A stretch of DNA of 64,000 nt from Sulfuriferula sp. (GTDB lineage Bacteria; Pseudomonadota; Gammaproteobacteria; Burkholderiales; Sulfuriferulaceae). The notes beneath the pieces are model-generated. The model was given only the letters and a program-made list of their open reading frames with translations. It made no database searches and was not told where the DNA came from. A program made the translations under genes and the position numbers. Positions 45,560 through 55,193 of this stretch are shown piece by piece (positions within the stretch are counted from its first letter, which is position 1; each line of letters begins with the position of its first letter). Location of the stretch: NCBI GenBank assembly GCA_031291235.1, contig JARLJL010000006.1, positions 248,001 through 312,000 of the forward strand, in the 5' to 3' direction.

Positions 45560-46768
45560 TCAGCGCGGATCGAACAGTTCTATCCAGTGCCGCACAGGAA
45601 CCTCTGACCGGCTGGCCAAATGCATCTGGCAGCCGACGTTGGCGGTAACGATCTGCTGCGGCTGACCGCTGCCGAGGGCAGCGAGCTTGTTGTGCAATAG
45701 CTGTTGTGACAGATCCGGCTGCAGTATCGAATAGGTGCCGGCAGAACCGCAGCACAAGTGGGCATCGGGCACGGCCGTCAGCGTAAAGCCGGTGCGTTGC
45801 AGCAGCATTTCCACTGCACCGGGCAATTTCTGCCCGTGCTGCAGCGTGCAGGGCGCATGCACAGCAATGGCGCCTGCCGATGCCGGGGCAAGCGGGGTCA
45901 AATCTTCCCGCAGCAGGATTTCCACCAGATCGCGGCTCAGGGCCGATACGCGTGCCGCTTTCGCGGCGTATGCCGGATCGTTGCGCAACAGATGGCCATA
46001 GTCCTTGACCATGACGCCGCAACCGCTGGCTGTTACCACCACCGCCTCGGCGCCCGCTTCAATATGCGGCCACCAGACATCTATGTTGCGGCGGGCAAAA
46101 TTGCAGGCTTCCTCTTCCGCACTCAAATGCTGGCTGAGCGCGCCGCAGCAGCCGGATGCGTTGATCTCCAACAGCGAGATGCCCAACTTATCCAGCACGC
46201 GCGCAGCGGCGGCATTAGTCAGCGGCGTGGCAGACGGCTGTACGCAACCCTGCAACACCAGCATTCTTCTGGCGTGGTGCGCTACCGGCCAGTCGCCGGC
46301 GTGTTGCGCTTGCGGCATTTTGGCGCGCATGGTCGACGGCAACAGCGGTGCCGCCAGCCGGCCCAGTTTCAGCAGCACGGCAAAGCGGTTGCGATAAGGA
46401 ATAAAGCTGCGCAAGGCGCGGCGCATAAGGCGTTCACCCAGACTGCGGCCCACCTGCTGCTCCACCAGTGCACGGCCGATATCGACCAGACGGCCGTACT
46501 CTACGCCGGACGGACAGGTCGATTCGCACGAGCGGCAGGTCAGGCAACGATCCAGATGGGTCTGGGTTTTTGCCGTGGCAGGCTGGCCTTCCAGCACCAG
46601 CTTGATCAGGTAGATACGTCCGCGCGGCCCGTCCAGCTCATCGCCCTTGATCTGATAGGTAGGGCAAGTCGCGGTACAAAAGCCGCAATGCACGCAAGAA
46701 CGCAGAATGGCATCGGCTTCCTGGCCAATGGCGGTGTGCCTGTATGCATCGCTCAATGATGTTTGCAT
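45560..46768 (-). CDS. glcF: Glycolate oxidase iron-sulfur subunit
   Basis: A 402-residue membrane-associated subunit. Two 4Fe-4S motifs, CVHCGFCTATCP (about residue 26) and CLTCRSCESTCP (about residue 76), are followed by two CCG cysteine-rich domains (ASGCCGALSQH and HLCCGSAGTYS). It passes electrons from GlcD to the respiratory chain when glycolate is oxidised to glyoxylate. It lies 1 base after glcE, as the last gene of the unit. Confidence 0.95.
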   Translation of the reverse strand: MQTSLSDAYRHTAIGQEADAILRSCVHCGFCTATCPTYQIKGDELDGPRGRIYLIKLVLEGQPATAKTQTHLDRCLTCRSCESTCPSGVEYGRLVDIGRALVEQQVGRSLGERLMRRALRSFIPYRNRFAVLLKLGRLAAPLLPSTMRAKMPQAQHAGDWPVAHHARRMLVLQGCVQPSATPLTNAAAARVLDKLGISLLEINASGCCGALSQHLSAEEEACNFARRNIDVWWPHIEAGAEAVVVTASGCGVMVKDYGHLLRNDPAYAAKAARVSALSRDLVEILLREDLTPLAPASAGAIAVHAPCTLQHGQKLPGAVEMLLQRTGFTLTAVPDAHLCCGSAGTYSILQPDLSQQLLHNKLAALGSGQPQQIVTANVGCQMHLASRSEVPVRHWIELFDPR

Positions 46769-46769
46769 C

Positions 46770-47834
46770 TCACAATCCTTCGTACATGCGCCCGAGGTTA
46801 AATATCCCCGCCGGGTCGAATGCCTGTTTTAATCGTTGATGCAGCTGCCACAGCCCTGCCGGTAACGGCTGAAACACCGCGCCGGCCCGATCGCCGCCAC
46901 GCATTAGCGTAGCATGACCGCCAAGACTGGCGACCTGGGCGCGGACATCAGCGACTGCGGCATCGCTGTATAACCAGCGCTGCGCCCCGCCCCACTCTAT
47001 CAGCCATTCGCCCGGCAGATCGGGTTGTACGGCGGCCTGCGGCAAGGCGATGCGCCATAATGCTTGCGTGCAATCGAAGAACGGCAGCTCAAGCTCGCGC
47101 AAGTGCTGCCAGAAAACTTCCCCGCCGGCCAGCACTTCGCCCGGCTCGCGCGTGCCGACTGCGGTAACGGCACTGGCTGCACCGGAAAAGCGCAGATACA
47201 GATGACCGTCGACCCAGGCGGTAGCGGACAGAGGCAACGGCCGACCGGCCAGCAGATTCATGCGGCTGAGCGCCTCGGTCAGCGAGCACGGCTGCACCAG
47301 CGTCAATTCCTGCTGCGGCACCGGCAGCACTTTCAGGCTGATATCCAGCAGCACGCCCAGCGTACCCAGCGCGCCTACCATGAGCCGTGCGGCATCGTAA
47401 CCGGCCACGTTTTTCATGACTTCGCCGCCGAAATGCAGCAATTCGCCCTTGCCGTTGAGCACATGGCAGCCCAGCACAAAATCGCGTGCAGAACCTGCAT
47501 AGGGGCGGCGCGGGCCGGACAGGTTGCAGGCAATGGTGCCGCCCAAGGTAGCGGTATCTCCCCAATGAGGCGGCTCGAACGGCAGCATCTGGCCCTTGTC
47601 GGCCAACGCGGCCTCGATTTCGGCCAACGGCGTGCCGGCGCGGGCAGTAATCACCAGTTCAGTCGGCTCATAGCTAAGTATGCCGCTGTGGCCGGATACG
47701 TCCAGCACGCTGCCGGATGGCTGGCGACCGTAAAATGCCTTGCTGCTGCCGCCGACGATGTTAAGCGGGGTGATGGCAGCGTAGGCATCCCGTATTTGTT
47801 GTTGCAGCGTAGCGGTAAGATCGGCTGCCGGCAT
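46770..47834 (-). CDS. glcE: Glycolate oxidase FAD-binding subunit
   Basis: A 354-residue FAD-binding (PCMH-type) subunit. The flavin segment PLNIVGGSSKAFYG (about 23-36), the LVITARAGTPLAEIE strand-turn and GDTATLGGTIACNLSGPRRP are typical. The frame is open to 48077, but ATG 47834 overlaps the glcD stop (TGATG) and gives normal length. It works in the GlcDEF complex. Confidence 0.93.
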   Translation of the reverse strand: MPAADLTATLQQQIRDAYAAITPLNIVGGSSKAFYGRQPSGSVLDVSGHSGILSYEPTELVITARAGTPLAEIEAALADKGQMLPFEPPHWGDTATLGGTIACNLSGPRRPYAGSARDFVLGCHVLNGKGELLHFGGEVMKNVAGYDAARLMVGALGTLGVLLDISLKVLPVPQQELTLVQPCSLTEALSRMNLLAGRPLPLSATAWVDGHLYLRFSGAASAVTAVGTREPGEVLAGGEVFWQHLRELELPFFDCTQALWRIALPQAAVQPDLPGEWLIEWGGAQRWLYSDAAVADVRAQVASLGGHATLMRGGDRAGAVFQPLPAGLWQLHQRLKQAFDPAGIFNLGRMYEGL

Positions 47835-49327
47835 CAGAATCGCTCCAGTTCGGGGAACGGCAGCTGGCCGCCGTGCACGTGCATGGCACCGAATTCGGCG
47901 CAGCGATGCAAGGTCGGCACCGCCTTGCCGGGGTTGAGCAAGCCCAACGGATCGAACGCATATTTGATAGCGTGAAATTGGGTCAGCTCGGCGCTGTCGT
48001 ACTGCACGCACATCTGATTGATCTTTTCCATGCCCACGCCGTGTTCGCCGGTGATGCTGCCGCCGACCTCGACGCACAGTTCCAGTATCTTGCTGCCGAA
48101 TGCCTCGACTTGCGTCAGTTCACCCGGCTTGTTGGCATCGTAAAGGATCAGCGGATGCAGGTTGCCGTCGCCGGCATGGAATACATTGGCCACGGCCAGA
48201 CCGTATTGTTGCGACAACTCGCCGATGCGACGCAGCACCAGCGGCAAATGGCGGCGCGGGATGGTGCCGTCCATGCAATAGTAATCGGGCGACAGCCGGC
48301 CGACGGCGGGAAAAGCCGACTTGCGGCCCTTCCACAGCAGGGCGCGCTCTTGCTCATCGCGAGCCAGCCGTACCCCAGTAGCGCCGATAGCTTCGAGTAT
48401 GGCCTGCACCTGCGCCACCTGTTCGGCCACTTCCTCGCTCATGCCGTCCAGCTCGCACAGCAGTATGGCTTCGGCATTACGCGGATAACCGGCATGAGCG
48501 AAATCCTCCGCCGCGCTGATGGACAGCTTGTCCATCATTTCCAGCCCGCCGGGTATGATGCCGGCAGCAATAATGGCACCCACGGCGGCGCCGGCCTTTT
48601 CCACGTCGTCGAACGCCGCCAGCATCACTTGCGCCGTGTCCGGCACCGGCAACAGGCGTACCGTCACTTCCACGATCACGCCGAGCAGGCCTTCCGATCC
48701 GGTCAGCAGCGCCAAGAGGTCGTAACCGGCACTGTCGAGCGCTTCGCTGCCGATGACCAGCAGTTCGCCATCCACCGTCACCAGTTTAATCTGCAAAATA
48801 TTGTGCACGGTCAGGCCGTATTTCAGGCAGTGCACGCCGCCGGAGTTTTCCGCTACGTTGCCGCCTATGGTGCAGGCGATCTGCGACGACGGATCGGGCG
48901 CGTAATACAGGCCGTACGCCGCAGCTGCCTGTGAGATGGCCAGATTGCGCACGCCCGGCTGTACCCGGGCGGTGCGCGCCAGGGTGTCGAGTGCAAGTAT
49001 CGACTTGAGCTTCGCCAGACTGAGCAGCACGCCGGTCGGATGTGGCAAGGCGCCGCCTGACAGCCCCGTGCCGGCACCGCGCGCCACCACCGGCAGCTGA
49101 TATTGATGGCACAGACGCATAACCGCCTGCACCTGTTCCACCGTCTGCGGCAACACGGTCACCCACGGCAGCTGCCGATAAGCAGACAAACCGTCGCATT
49201 CGTACGGCCGCTGGTCTTCTTCTACATGCAGCACGCAATCGGCCGGCAGCAGTTGCAGCAACTGCGCTACCAGCTCGGTTTTACCGATAGCAGGGGTATG
49301 CTCGTGCTCGCAGTAGTGATTCGACAT
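47834..49327 (-). CDS. glcD: Glycolate oxidase catalytic subunit
   Basis: A 497-residue FAD-linked oxidase. The FAD-binding domain (about 45-225) shows VVARGAGTGLSGGALP and IGGNVAENSGGVHCLKYGL; the C-terminal domain (about 235-480) carries GDGNLHPLI and GSITGEHGVG with substrate-contacting His. It oxidises glycolate (or other 2-hydroxy acids) to the 2-oxo acid. It starts where the upstream kinase gene ends (shared base), so all genes from 52852 to 45560 are probably one transcript. Confidence 0.95.
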   Translation of the reverse strand: MSNHYCEHEHTPAIGKTELVAQLLQLLPADCVLHVEEDQRPYECDGLSAYRQLPWVTVLPQTVEQVQAVMRLCHQYQLPVVARGAGTGLSGGALPHPTGVLLSLAKLKSILALDTLARTARVQPGVRNLAISQAAAAYGLYYAPDPSSQIACTIGGNVAENSGGVHCLKYGLTVHNILQIKLVTVDGELLVIGSEALDSAGYDLLALLTGSEGLLGVIVEVTVRLLPVPDTAQVMLAAFDDVEKAGAAVGAIIAAGIIPGGLEMMDKLSISAAEDFAHAGYPRNAEAILLCELDGMSEEVAEQVAQVQAILEAIGATGVRLARDEQERALLWKGRKSAFPAVGRLSPDYYCMDGTIPRRHLPLVLRRIGELSQQYGLAVANVFHAGDGNLHPLILYDANKPGELTQVEAFGSKILELCVEVGGSITGEHGVGMEKINQMCVQYDSAELTQFHAIKYAFDPLGLLNPGKAVPTLHRCAEFGAMHVHGGQLPFPELERF

Positions 49328-50655
49328 CAGCCGGCATTCCCGCGCAGACGGTTGTACACAGTCGCCAGCGCGTTGTCGTCGCCGACGTTGCCGGGGAAGA
49401 TCACTACCGGCAAGTCGGGATAGCGCGGATGGTCGGCCGGGCAGCGCACCACCGAACAGCCGGCCAGTATCTGCCCCAGCACGCGCGAAGTGCGCAGCGC
49501 CAGGCCGTCGCTCAACACATCGTTGGAGGTGATGCCGCCCTTGCTGATGAGAAAGCCGATGCTCTCCGGCAGATTGCGCACGACATCCATCAAAAACGCC
49601 GACACCTGCTCGCCGAAGGCCAGACGGCTGGCCTGATCGGCGAAGGTTTTCTCCACCCGGCTGGTATAAACCACCGGCGTCTCGCTGCGGGCATGGGCTG
49701 CCTCGGCGGCCAGACGAACTTCTTCCAGCAATTCAACCCGGTCGGCGGCGACGCGTTCGACATCCACTTCCAGCCCCATGACGCCCGGCTGTTTGAGCAG
49801 CTCGGCCAGTTGCGCAGTGGTTTTCTTCACGTGCGAGCCGACAATGACTGCACCGGCACGCCCGCCGCGCACATAGGCAGCCATCTGCTCAGGCGCCACC
49901 GGCTGCGGGCCGAGTTGCGCCAACGAAGTCAGCAGACTGGCCGCGCTGCGGAACAGAAAACGCTTGCCGGTCGCCGCCGCAGCCTGAATCTGTGCAGCGA
50001 AACGGTCAAGATCGAACTGTTGCTCCGCGTCCACCACGCCGCAGACGTTGCCGTGCAACGCCAACAATCGCACCGATACATCGCCGCGTACGTCCGCCAG
50101 CGTAAAGCGCTCGACCTGCTCCGCAGCGATGCGGCCGTGGGTCTTTTCCGCCACGTAATCGGGCAGATAGCTATGGCGGTAACCGAACACGGAATCGCGG
50201 GCGAATTCGGTTTCGTGCACCGGTACCGGCTCGCCGTTGACCATCAGATAATGGATACTGCCGCGCGTGACGCGGCCGCCCTCAAAAAAAGCCGGCACCA
50301 GAAAATGCGCGTCGAACGGGCCCAGTTCCTCGGCGATCACATTGGTTTCCACCGGATAATGCCCACGCAGGGTTGAATCCGACCGGCTCACCAGAATCGG
50401 GTTGATCGCCCGTCCCGCCGCCGCTTCCTGCGCCAGCGCGATGCGCACGTTGGCGCACACCTCGCGGGTAATCGTTGCGGCGCACTCGGCCGACATGCCG
50501 CGCGTGTTGGTGAGCACGAAGAACAGCGGCGAGGCGTCCTGCAACGCGCCCGCCAGCGTCGGCACGTCCCAGCGCGTCAGCAGCAGACAGCCGTGTACCG
50601 TCTGCGACCCGGTCGGGTCGTCATCAAGGACGATGATTTTGGTTTGCTGGCTCAT
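49327..50655 (-). CDS. Four-carbon acid sugar kinase family protein
   Basis: A 442-residue kinase of the OtnK/DUF1537 family, which phosphorylates four-carbon acid sugars such as threonate or erythronate. The N-terminal domain shows IIVLDDDPTGSQTVHG and SRSDSTLRGHYP; the C-terminal nucleotide-binding domain has ISKGGITSNDVLSDGL. No partner decarboxylase or dehydrogenase of the classic threonate pathway is present. It lies between the transketolase-like gene and glcD with minimal gaps; 4-phospho-sugar acids and glycolate may belong to one pathway. Confidence 0.87.
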   Translation of the reverse strand: MSQQTKIIVLDDDPTGSQTVHGCLLLTRWDVPTLAGALQDASPLFFVLTNTRGMSAECAATITREVCANVRIALAQEAAAGRAINPILVSRSDSTLRGHYPVETNVIAEELGPFDAHFLVPAFFEGGRVTRGSIHYLMVNGEPVPVHETEFARDSVFGYRHSYLPDYVAEKTHGRIAAEQVERFTLADVRGDVSVRLLALHGNVCGVVDAEQQFDLDRFAAQIQAAAATGKRFLFRSAASLLTSLAQLGPQPVAPEQMAAYVRGGRAGAVIVGSHVKKTTAQLAELLKQPGVMGLEVDVERVAADRVELLEEVRLAAEAAHARSETPVVYTSRVEKTFADQASRLAFGEQVSAFLMDVVRNLPESIGFLISKGGITSNDVLSDGLALRTSRVLGQILAGCSVVRCPADHPRYPDLPVVIFPGNVGDDNALATVYNRLRGNAG

Positions 50656-50659
50656 ACGC

Positions 50660-52852
50660 TTATTTCAACAGGGCTTGAACACGGGCTGACATGGCGGCCG
50701 CGGTGATGCCGTTGAACTCCATGATTTCATCGGCGGAGGCAGTGGTTTCGCCGCGTTTCCAGCAGAAGGTATCACGTTTCGGCGCACGTGTGCGCAGCAG
50801 CACCGGCTCCAGCGGCGCGCTCGGGCCGCCGGTCACGGCGATCAGCGCGTCGCCGTCGAACAGCGCGTTGAAGTGATCGTCGTCCATGAACGCGTTGTCC
50901 GGCTGCGATACGGTATCCCAGGCCACGTCGGTCGGACGGTACAGCGCGCGCGGATTCACCACGGCAACGATGCGTACGCAGTAGCCGTCCGCTTCCAGCC
51001 TGTCCTTGGCGGCAAATACCGGCAGCAGCACCATGTCGCCGGTGACGGCGAATACCACTGTTCCCTTGTCGCCGCCCGCGCTTTGATAAATTGTCGCGGC
51101 ACCCTGCTCAACCGCTTTTCTGGATTCGGCCAGGCTCATGTACACCGGCAATGGGCTCTTCGAGGCGATGATGACCATGCCCTTGTTGACGCTGTCGGTA
51201 GCGTATTCGTAAGCCGTCTGAATTGAATTGGCATCGCACGGGAACAGCGGGAACACGTTGCCATTGCGCATCATGGCGGCGAAGAAGTTCTCGATTTCCG
51301 GACGCTGATGGGTCCAGCCGTTGCGGCCCTGCTCCAGCGCGCCGGCGGTAAACATGCACACCACCGACGGCGTCTTGCGGCGCAATTCGGCCATGGCCTG
51401 GGTCACCGTCTGGATGATAGGCCAGCCGTTGATGGCGAACGACTCATACGACAGCCACAGCGAGCGCGAGCCGAATAGCGCCAGTCCGGCTGCCAGACCG
51501 GCACAGGCATCCTCGTTCAGCGGTTCGTATACCTGACCGGTGGGCTCCTGGTTGTATAGCGGGTCGACGGTTGGATGGCGGATTTTCAGCGCGTCGTTGA
51601 TATTCTTCATCGCAGAGGCTTCGTTGCCGTCGGCATTGGTCGCGACAAAGCGCGGATCGGCCTTGCCCATCTGCGCCACCAGCGCACCCATGGCAGTAGC
51701 CGGCACCGCCTTGTCGGTCGGCTTGAATTCTTCCATCGCCAGTTTCGGCATGGGTACGATAGCCAGCTCGGTCTCGGTTACTACGGTCTTCACAGCGGGA
51801 CCGCCGCCAGCGCGCGAGAAGTTGTCGCGCACGATCTGCCAGGCTGCCGGCGGCAATGCGCGTCGCTTCAGACCTTCGATCATATGCGGCTGGTCCAGCG
51901 TATCCTTGGGATACAGATTGTGCGATTTTGCACCGACGGTATGTACACCGGCGCCTTTCAGCTGCTTGATAATGAACGCAGTCAGCGTGCCGCCCAGTGC
52001 GGAACGCGCTGCCTTGTCCACGCCCTGCAGCACCGCCTTGGCAAACGCCAGACGCTGGCCGTGGGAGAAATAGGTACTATCGACATAAGCCGCATTCTGG
52101 TTACTGTCGTCGAAATCCTTGGCATCGACCAGCACCACTTCCTTGAAGCCGTGGCCTTTCCAGTAGGCAATCATCTGCTCATTACTCATGCGCGACACCA
52201 TGGAATGGTGCTCCTGCGAGTAACCGTTCCAGATCAATACCGGCAGGAAGTTGGTGACGCCGGGGTACGCGGTATTGAAGTGCATCATGCTGTTCAGCAC
52301 GTACGGCTCGCCCATGCCGCCGTCGCCGATGGTGACCGGGAACAGCTTGCCGGGATGTAGCAGTGCGCCCGCCATAGCGAAGTGCTGGCCCTGACCGAGC
52401 GGGCCGGCAGGCGCCAGCAGACCGGGAATCGCGCCGGACAGATGACCCAGCAGACCGTGTTTTTCGCGGAAGCGCGCCATCATGTCGTCCATAGTGTGGA
52501 TGCCCATTTCCTCCAGCGAAGAATCGAGGAACATGGAGGAATAGAAACCCGGCGCATGGTGCCCTACCTCGGTCACGATATTGGTGTGGCCGAGCATGAT
52601 CAGGGAAGCGTGCGCCTCGGCGCTGGAAGCAAAACCGCCTGGATGGCCGGAGCCTTTCGAGCCGGTCACCTGCAGCGTCAGATAACGCAATGCATCGGCG
52701 CCCAGCAGGGTCTGATAGGCAGCCTTGTCGTCGCTGACATCGGTAATGGCGCTCTGGCCTTCGGCAATAAGTGCCTTGGCCGCCTTGGTGTCGAAATCCG
52801 GCCATTTCTCGCCGTAATGTTGGATACCTTGACAAAATGCGGGTGCGTTCAT
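50660..52852 (-). CDS. Thiamine-diphosphate transketolase/phosphoketolase-like enzyme
   Basis: A 730-residue ThDP enzyme. The N-terminal pyrophosphate domain has SKGSGHPGGFASSAEA (about 65-80) and the GDG motif IGDGGMGEPYVLN; the middle pyrimidine domain has GQVYEPLNEDACAGLAAGL with the essential Glu region and LSYESF; the C-terminal domain has FAVTGDMVLLP. It resembles the phosphoketolase/transketolase-like group sometimes named xylulose 5-phosphate 3-epimerase; the exact reaction is uncertain. An open frame extends to 52948, but GGAG precedes ATG 52852. Confidence 0.85.
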   Translation of the reverse strand: MNAPAFCQGIQHYGEKWPDFDTKAAKALIAEGQSAITDVSDDKAAYQTLLGADALRYLTLQVTGSKGSGHPGGFASSAEAHASLIMLGHTNIVTEVGHHAPGFYSSMFLDSSLEEMGIHTMDDMMARFREKHGLLGHLSGAIPGLLAPAGPLGQGQHFAMAGALLHPGKLFPVTIGDGGMGEPYVLNSMMHFNTAYPGVTNFLPVLIWNGYSQEHHSMVSRMSNEQMIAYWKGHGFKEVVLVDAKDFDDSNQNAAYVDSTYFSHGQRLAFAKAVLQGVDKAARSALGGTLTAFIIKQLKGAGVHTVGAKSHNLYPKDTLDQPHMIEGLKRRALPPAAWQIVRDNFSRAGGGPAVKTVVTETELAIVPMPKLAMEEFKPTDKAVPATAMGALVAQMGKADPRFVATNADGNEASAMKNINDALKIRHPTVDPLYNQEPTGQVYEPLNEDACAGLAAGLALFGSRSLWLSYESFAINGWPIIQTVTQAMAELRRKTPSVVCMFTAGALEQGRNGWTHQRPEIENFFAAMMRNGNVFPLFPCDANSIQTAYEYATDSVNKGMVIIASKSPLPVYMSLAESRKAVEQGAATIYQSAGGDKGTVVFAVTGDMVLLPVFAAKDRLEADGYCVRIVAVVNPRALYRPTDVAWDTVSQPDNAFMDDDHFNALFDGDALIAVTGGPSAPLEPVLLRTRAPKRDTFCWKRGETTASADEIMEFNGITAAAMSARVQALLK

Positions 52853-52938
52853 GGGTTCTACTCCTGAAGTAAGTGTGGTGAGGCCGTGCGGCGCATGTAA
52901 ATACCTTACCAAATTACTCAATATTTCGCAATACAGAA

Positions 52939-52968
52939 TTGATTTCACAATGTGAAATGATGTAGAAT
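52939..52968 (+). promoter_or_regulatory. IclR-type operator over the iclR promoter
   Basis: ATTTCACAATGTGAAAT (52942-52958) is a perfect 17-bp palindrome. It lies between TTGATT (52939-52944) and TAGAAT (52963-52968), a -35/-10 pair with 18-base spacing. A start site about 7 bases after the -10 would fall on the iclR ATG (52975), which lacks a clear ribosome-binding site: a leaderless, self-repressed transcript is plausible. The site also lies in the path of the divergent operon promoter. Confidence 0.6.
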
Positions 52969-52974
52969 GGCGCC

Positions 52975-53739
52975 ATGAGTACAGAATCCTCCATCCAAGT
53001 CATCGACCGTATGGTTACCCTACTGGAAAGCCTGGCGCAGCACGGCCATGCCAGTCTCAAGGTGCTGGCGGCCGACACCGGGCTGCACAGCTCCACAGCG
53101 TTCCGCATCCTGGCCTCGCTGCAACAGCACGGCTGGGTAGCGCGCGACAGCAATAGCGCTTACCAGCTGGGCAGCGGCCTGATGCGCTATGCCAGCCAGG
53201 CCGAACAGCAAATCGACCTGCGTCAGGTTGCGTTGCCTATCATGACGGCTTTGCGCGACCAGACCGGCGAAACCGTTAACCTGACGGTGCGTGAAAACGA
53301 CGAAGTGATTTATATCGAACGGGTGATCTCCAATCGAATGATGCGGGTGGAGCAAATCATAGGCAGCCGCGCACCGCTGCATGTCACTGCCGTCGGTAAA
53401 TTAATGCTCGGCGAAGACAGCGCCGGCGCCTGCCTCGGTTATGCGCAGCGCACAAAACTGCCCGCTTATACCCCCAATACCATTACCGACCCCCAAACCC
53501 TGTGCGCGACCGCCCAATTGCTCCACACCCAGGCTTATGCATTCGATGACGAAGAGGCCGAGCTGGGGGTAGGCTGTATTGGCGTGCTGGTCCGCAATGC
53601 AGGCGGCAAGGCCGTTGCCGGGCTATCCATCTCCGCCCCACGCGATCGCCGCAAGAATGAATGGGTAGCCGAACTGCAACAAGCCGGCGCACAACTATCG
53701 GCACAACTCGGCTATTTCAATCCGCCTGCCGCAGCCTGA
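52975..53739 (+). CDS. IclR family transcriptional regulator
   Basis: A 254-residue IclR-type repressor/activator. Winged helix-turn-helix (about 5-65: VIDRMVTLLESLA, LKVLAADTGLHSSTAFRIL) and effector-binding domain (about 80-250: RDQTGETVNLTV, RAPLHVTAVGKLML, DDEEAELGVGCIGVLV). It is divergent from the transketolase-kinase-glc operon, which it most likely controls in response to a small organic acid or sugar acid. Confidence 0.92.
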   Translation: MSTESSIQVIDRMVTLLESLAQHGHASLKVLAADTGLHSSTAFRILASLQQHGWVARDSNSAYQLGSGLMRYASQAEQQIDLRQVALPIMTALRDQTGETVNLTVRENDEVIYIERVISNRMMRVEQIIGSRAPLHVTAVGKLMLGEDSAGACLGYAQRTKLPAYTPNTITDPQTLCATAQLLHTQAYAFDDEEAELGVGCIGVLVRNAGGKAVAGLSISAPRDRRKNEWVAELQQAGAQLSAQLGYFNPPAAA

Positions 53740-53819
53740 TATACCGGCTTACCGGCAGCCATTGCCGACCAAACCTGCACATATCCTGCGCCCGACTTAT
53801 CCATCAGCCGCAGCAGACC

Positions 53820-53851
53820 AACCTGCAGCAATTGCAAAAATGCTGCAGGTT
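53820..53851 (+). terminator. Hairpin after iclR
   Basis: AACCTGCAGCA (53820-53830) and TGCTGCAGGTT (53841-53851) form an 11-bp stem with a 10-base loop, 80 bases after the iclR stop. A short T-rich stretch (TAAATTTT) follows. It probably ends the iclR transcript. Confidence 0.55.
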
Positions 53852-53928
53852 TGCTAAATTTTGCCGCAATACGTCCCATCCACAACCTGATTAACACTGC
53901 AAGCGGTGAAGCCCGACCCTGACATTCC

Positions 53929-54270
53929 ATGAGCCAGGCCTGTCTTTCATGCGGTGCATGTTGCGCCGCCTTTCGCGTATCTTTCTACTGGGCAGAAACT
54001 GAAGCCCACCCCCACGGTACGGTGCCCGACCATCTGACCATACCCATTAGCCCTTATCACGTCGCCATGCGCGGCACGGAAAAACATCCCGTACGCTGCG
54101 TCGCCCTGCAGGGTGAAATCGGCCAACACGCCCACTGCAACATCTACCTGTTGCGGTCTACCACCTGCCGGGAATTTCAGGCCGGCGACGAGCGCTGCGC
54201 CGCTGCCCGACAAAAATACAATCTGCCGCCGCTGACGCCGGAATCCATACCGGAAAATACTGCCGGCTAA
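53929..54270 (+). CDS. YkgJ-type cysteine cluster protein
   Basis: A 113-residue protein of the YkgJ/CxxCxxCC family, likely binding zinc or an Fe-S cluster. The cluster is CLSCGACC at residues 5-12, with two more Cys at HCNIY and TTCREF and one near the end (ERCAAAR). The biochemical function is unknown. It stands alone, about 190 bases after iclR, and has no close partner. Confidence 0.87.
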   Translation: MSQACLSCGACCAAFRVSFYWAETEAHPHGTVPDHLTIPISPYHVAMRGTEKHPVRCVALQGEIGQHAHCNIYLLRSTTCREFQAGDERCAAARQKYNLPPLTPESIPENTAG

Positions 54271-54443
54271 AACCGCCAGCTCTGTCAATTCAACCAGTTG
54301 AATATGCTCAATCTACTATGCTAAGGTGCCCTCGGCTGATTGGTTATTGATTGAATGCAAAAGAAAAATGTATTAATCGCCCAGCCACGGTCAATCTTAA
54401 ATCGTACATTTATACCTAAAACCAATATCAAAGGAGCCCGTCC

Positions 54444-55193
54444 ATGACTAACCAGCCTAACCGCCTACCCTACTTGCGCATCGTCGGCATCCCCCTGCTA
54501 TGCTTGACCACACTGACATTGACAGGCTGCCAGGGCGATGCCCGGGTGGATAATTTTACGCCGACTGCCCACGGCATTTCGGATGATACGCACGTAGCCG
54601 GAAATACAAATCCCAAAAGCGGACTGGGCGGGAAGGCACGGCTCGAAATGCAGCCGGATGAAATTGTCGCGGGCTTTGAACGCTCTGCCGATGCGAATTC
54701 GGGAAATATCCAGCATTTTTATCGCGGCGCGGTGAAATTCAATCTGGATGCCATTAGACAAATCCCCAGCAAGGTTATCGATAAGGCCATCCTGCATTTC
54801 AATATACGCCAGAGCTACGTCTCTGCAGCTGATGGCTCGCAACCCCAGTTCCCTAACATCACTTCATGCGCCGGCACGCTTTGGAATGCCAGCGCCGACT
54901 GGGCGAAGCTCATCACCTCCGAAGGCTATGCAACGACACCTTTGCCGAAGGATGCACTGATCAGAACCTTACCGGACAGTCTGGATGGACGCACAACCGG
55001 CATATCGGCTGATGTCACCGAGGCCGTACGCTACTGGCTGATCTATCCGAGCGATAATTTCGGATTCATTCTGCAAGGTCGAGACGAAACCGTAACCGCA
55101 GCCAACAACAGCGCCTGCGCTACCCGCTACGGAGATTTCACGCTTGAAGTGCACTACACCGTATTCCCGGCTCTGTTCTCGACCGGGAGTTAA
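54444..55193 (+). CDS. DNRLRE-like lipoprotein
   Basis: A 249-residue lipoprotein: signal peptide ending in LTGC, with lipid-attachment Cys29. The rest resembles DNRLRE-type (disaggregatase-related) beta-sandwich domains: YRGAVKFNLDAIRQIP, KAILHFNIRQSY and ISADVTEAVRYWLIYPSDNFGFILQG. These domains usually occur in surface or cell-wall proteins and may bind carbohydrate. AAAGGAG stands before the ATG. No operon partner is clear. Confidence 0.75.
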   Translation: MTNQPNRLPYLRIVGIPLLCLTTLTLTGCQGDARVDNFTPTAHGISDDTHVAGNTNPKSGLGGKARLEMQPDEIVAGFERSADANSGNIQHFYRGAVKFNLDAIRQIPSKVIDKAILHFNIRQSYVSAADGSQPQFPNITSCAGTLWNASADWAKLITSEGYATTPLPKDALIRTLPDSLDGRTTGISADVTEAVRYWLIYPSDNFGFILQGRDETVTAANNSACATRYGDFTLEVHYTVFPALFSTGS

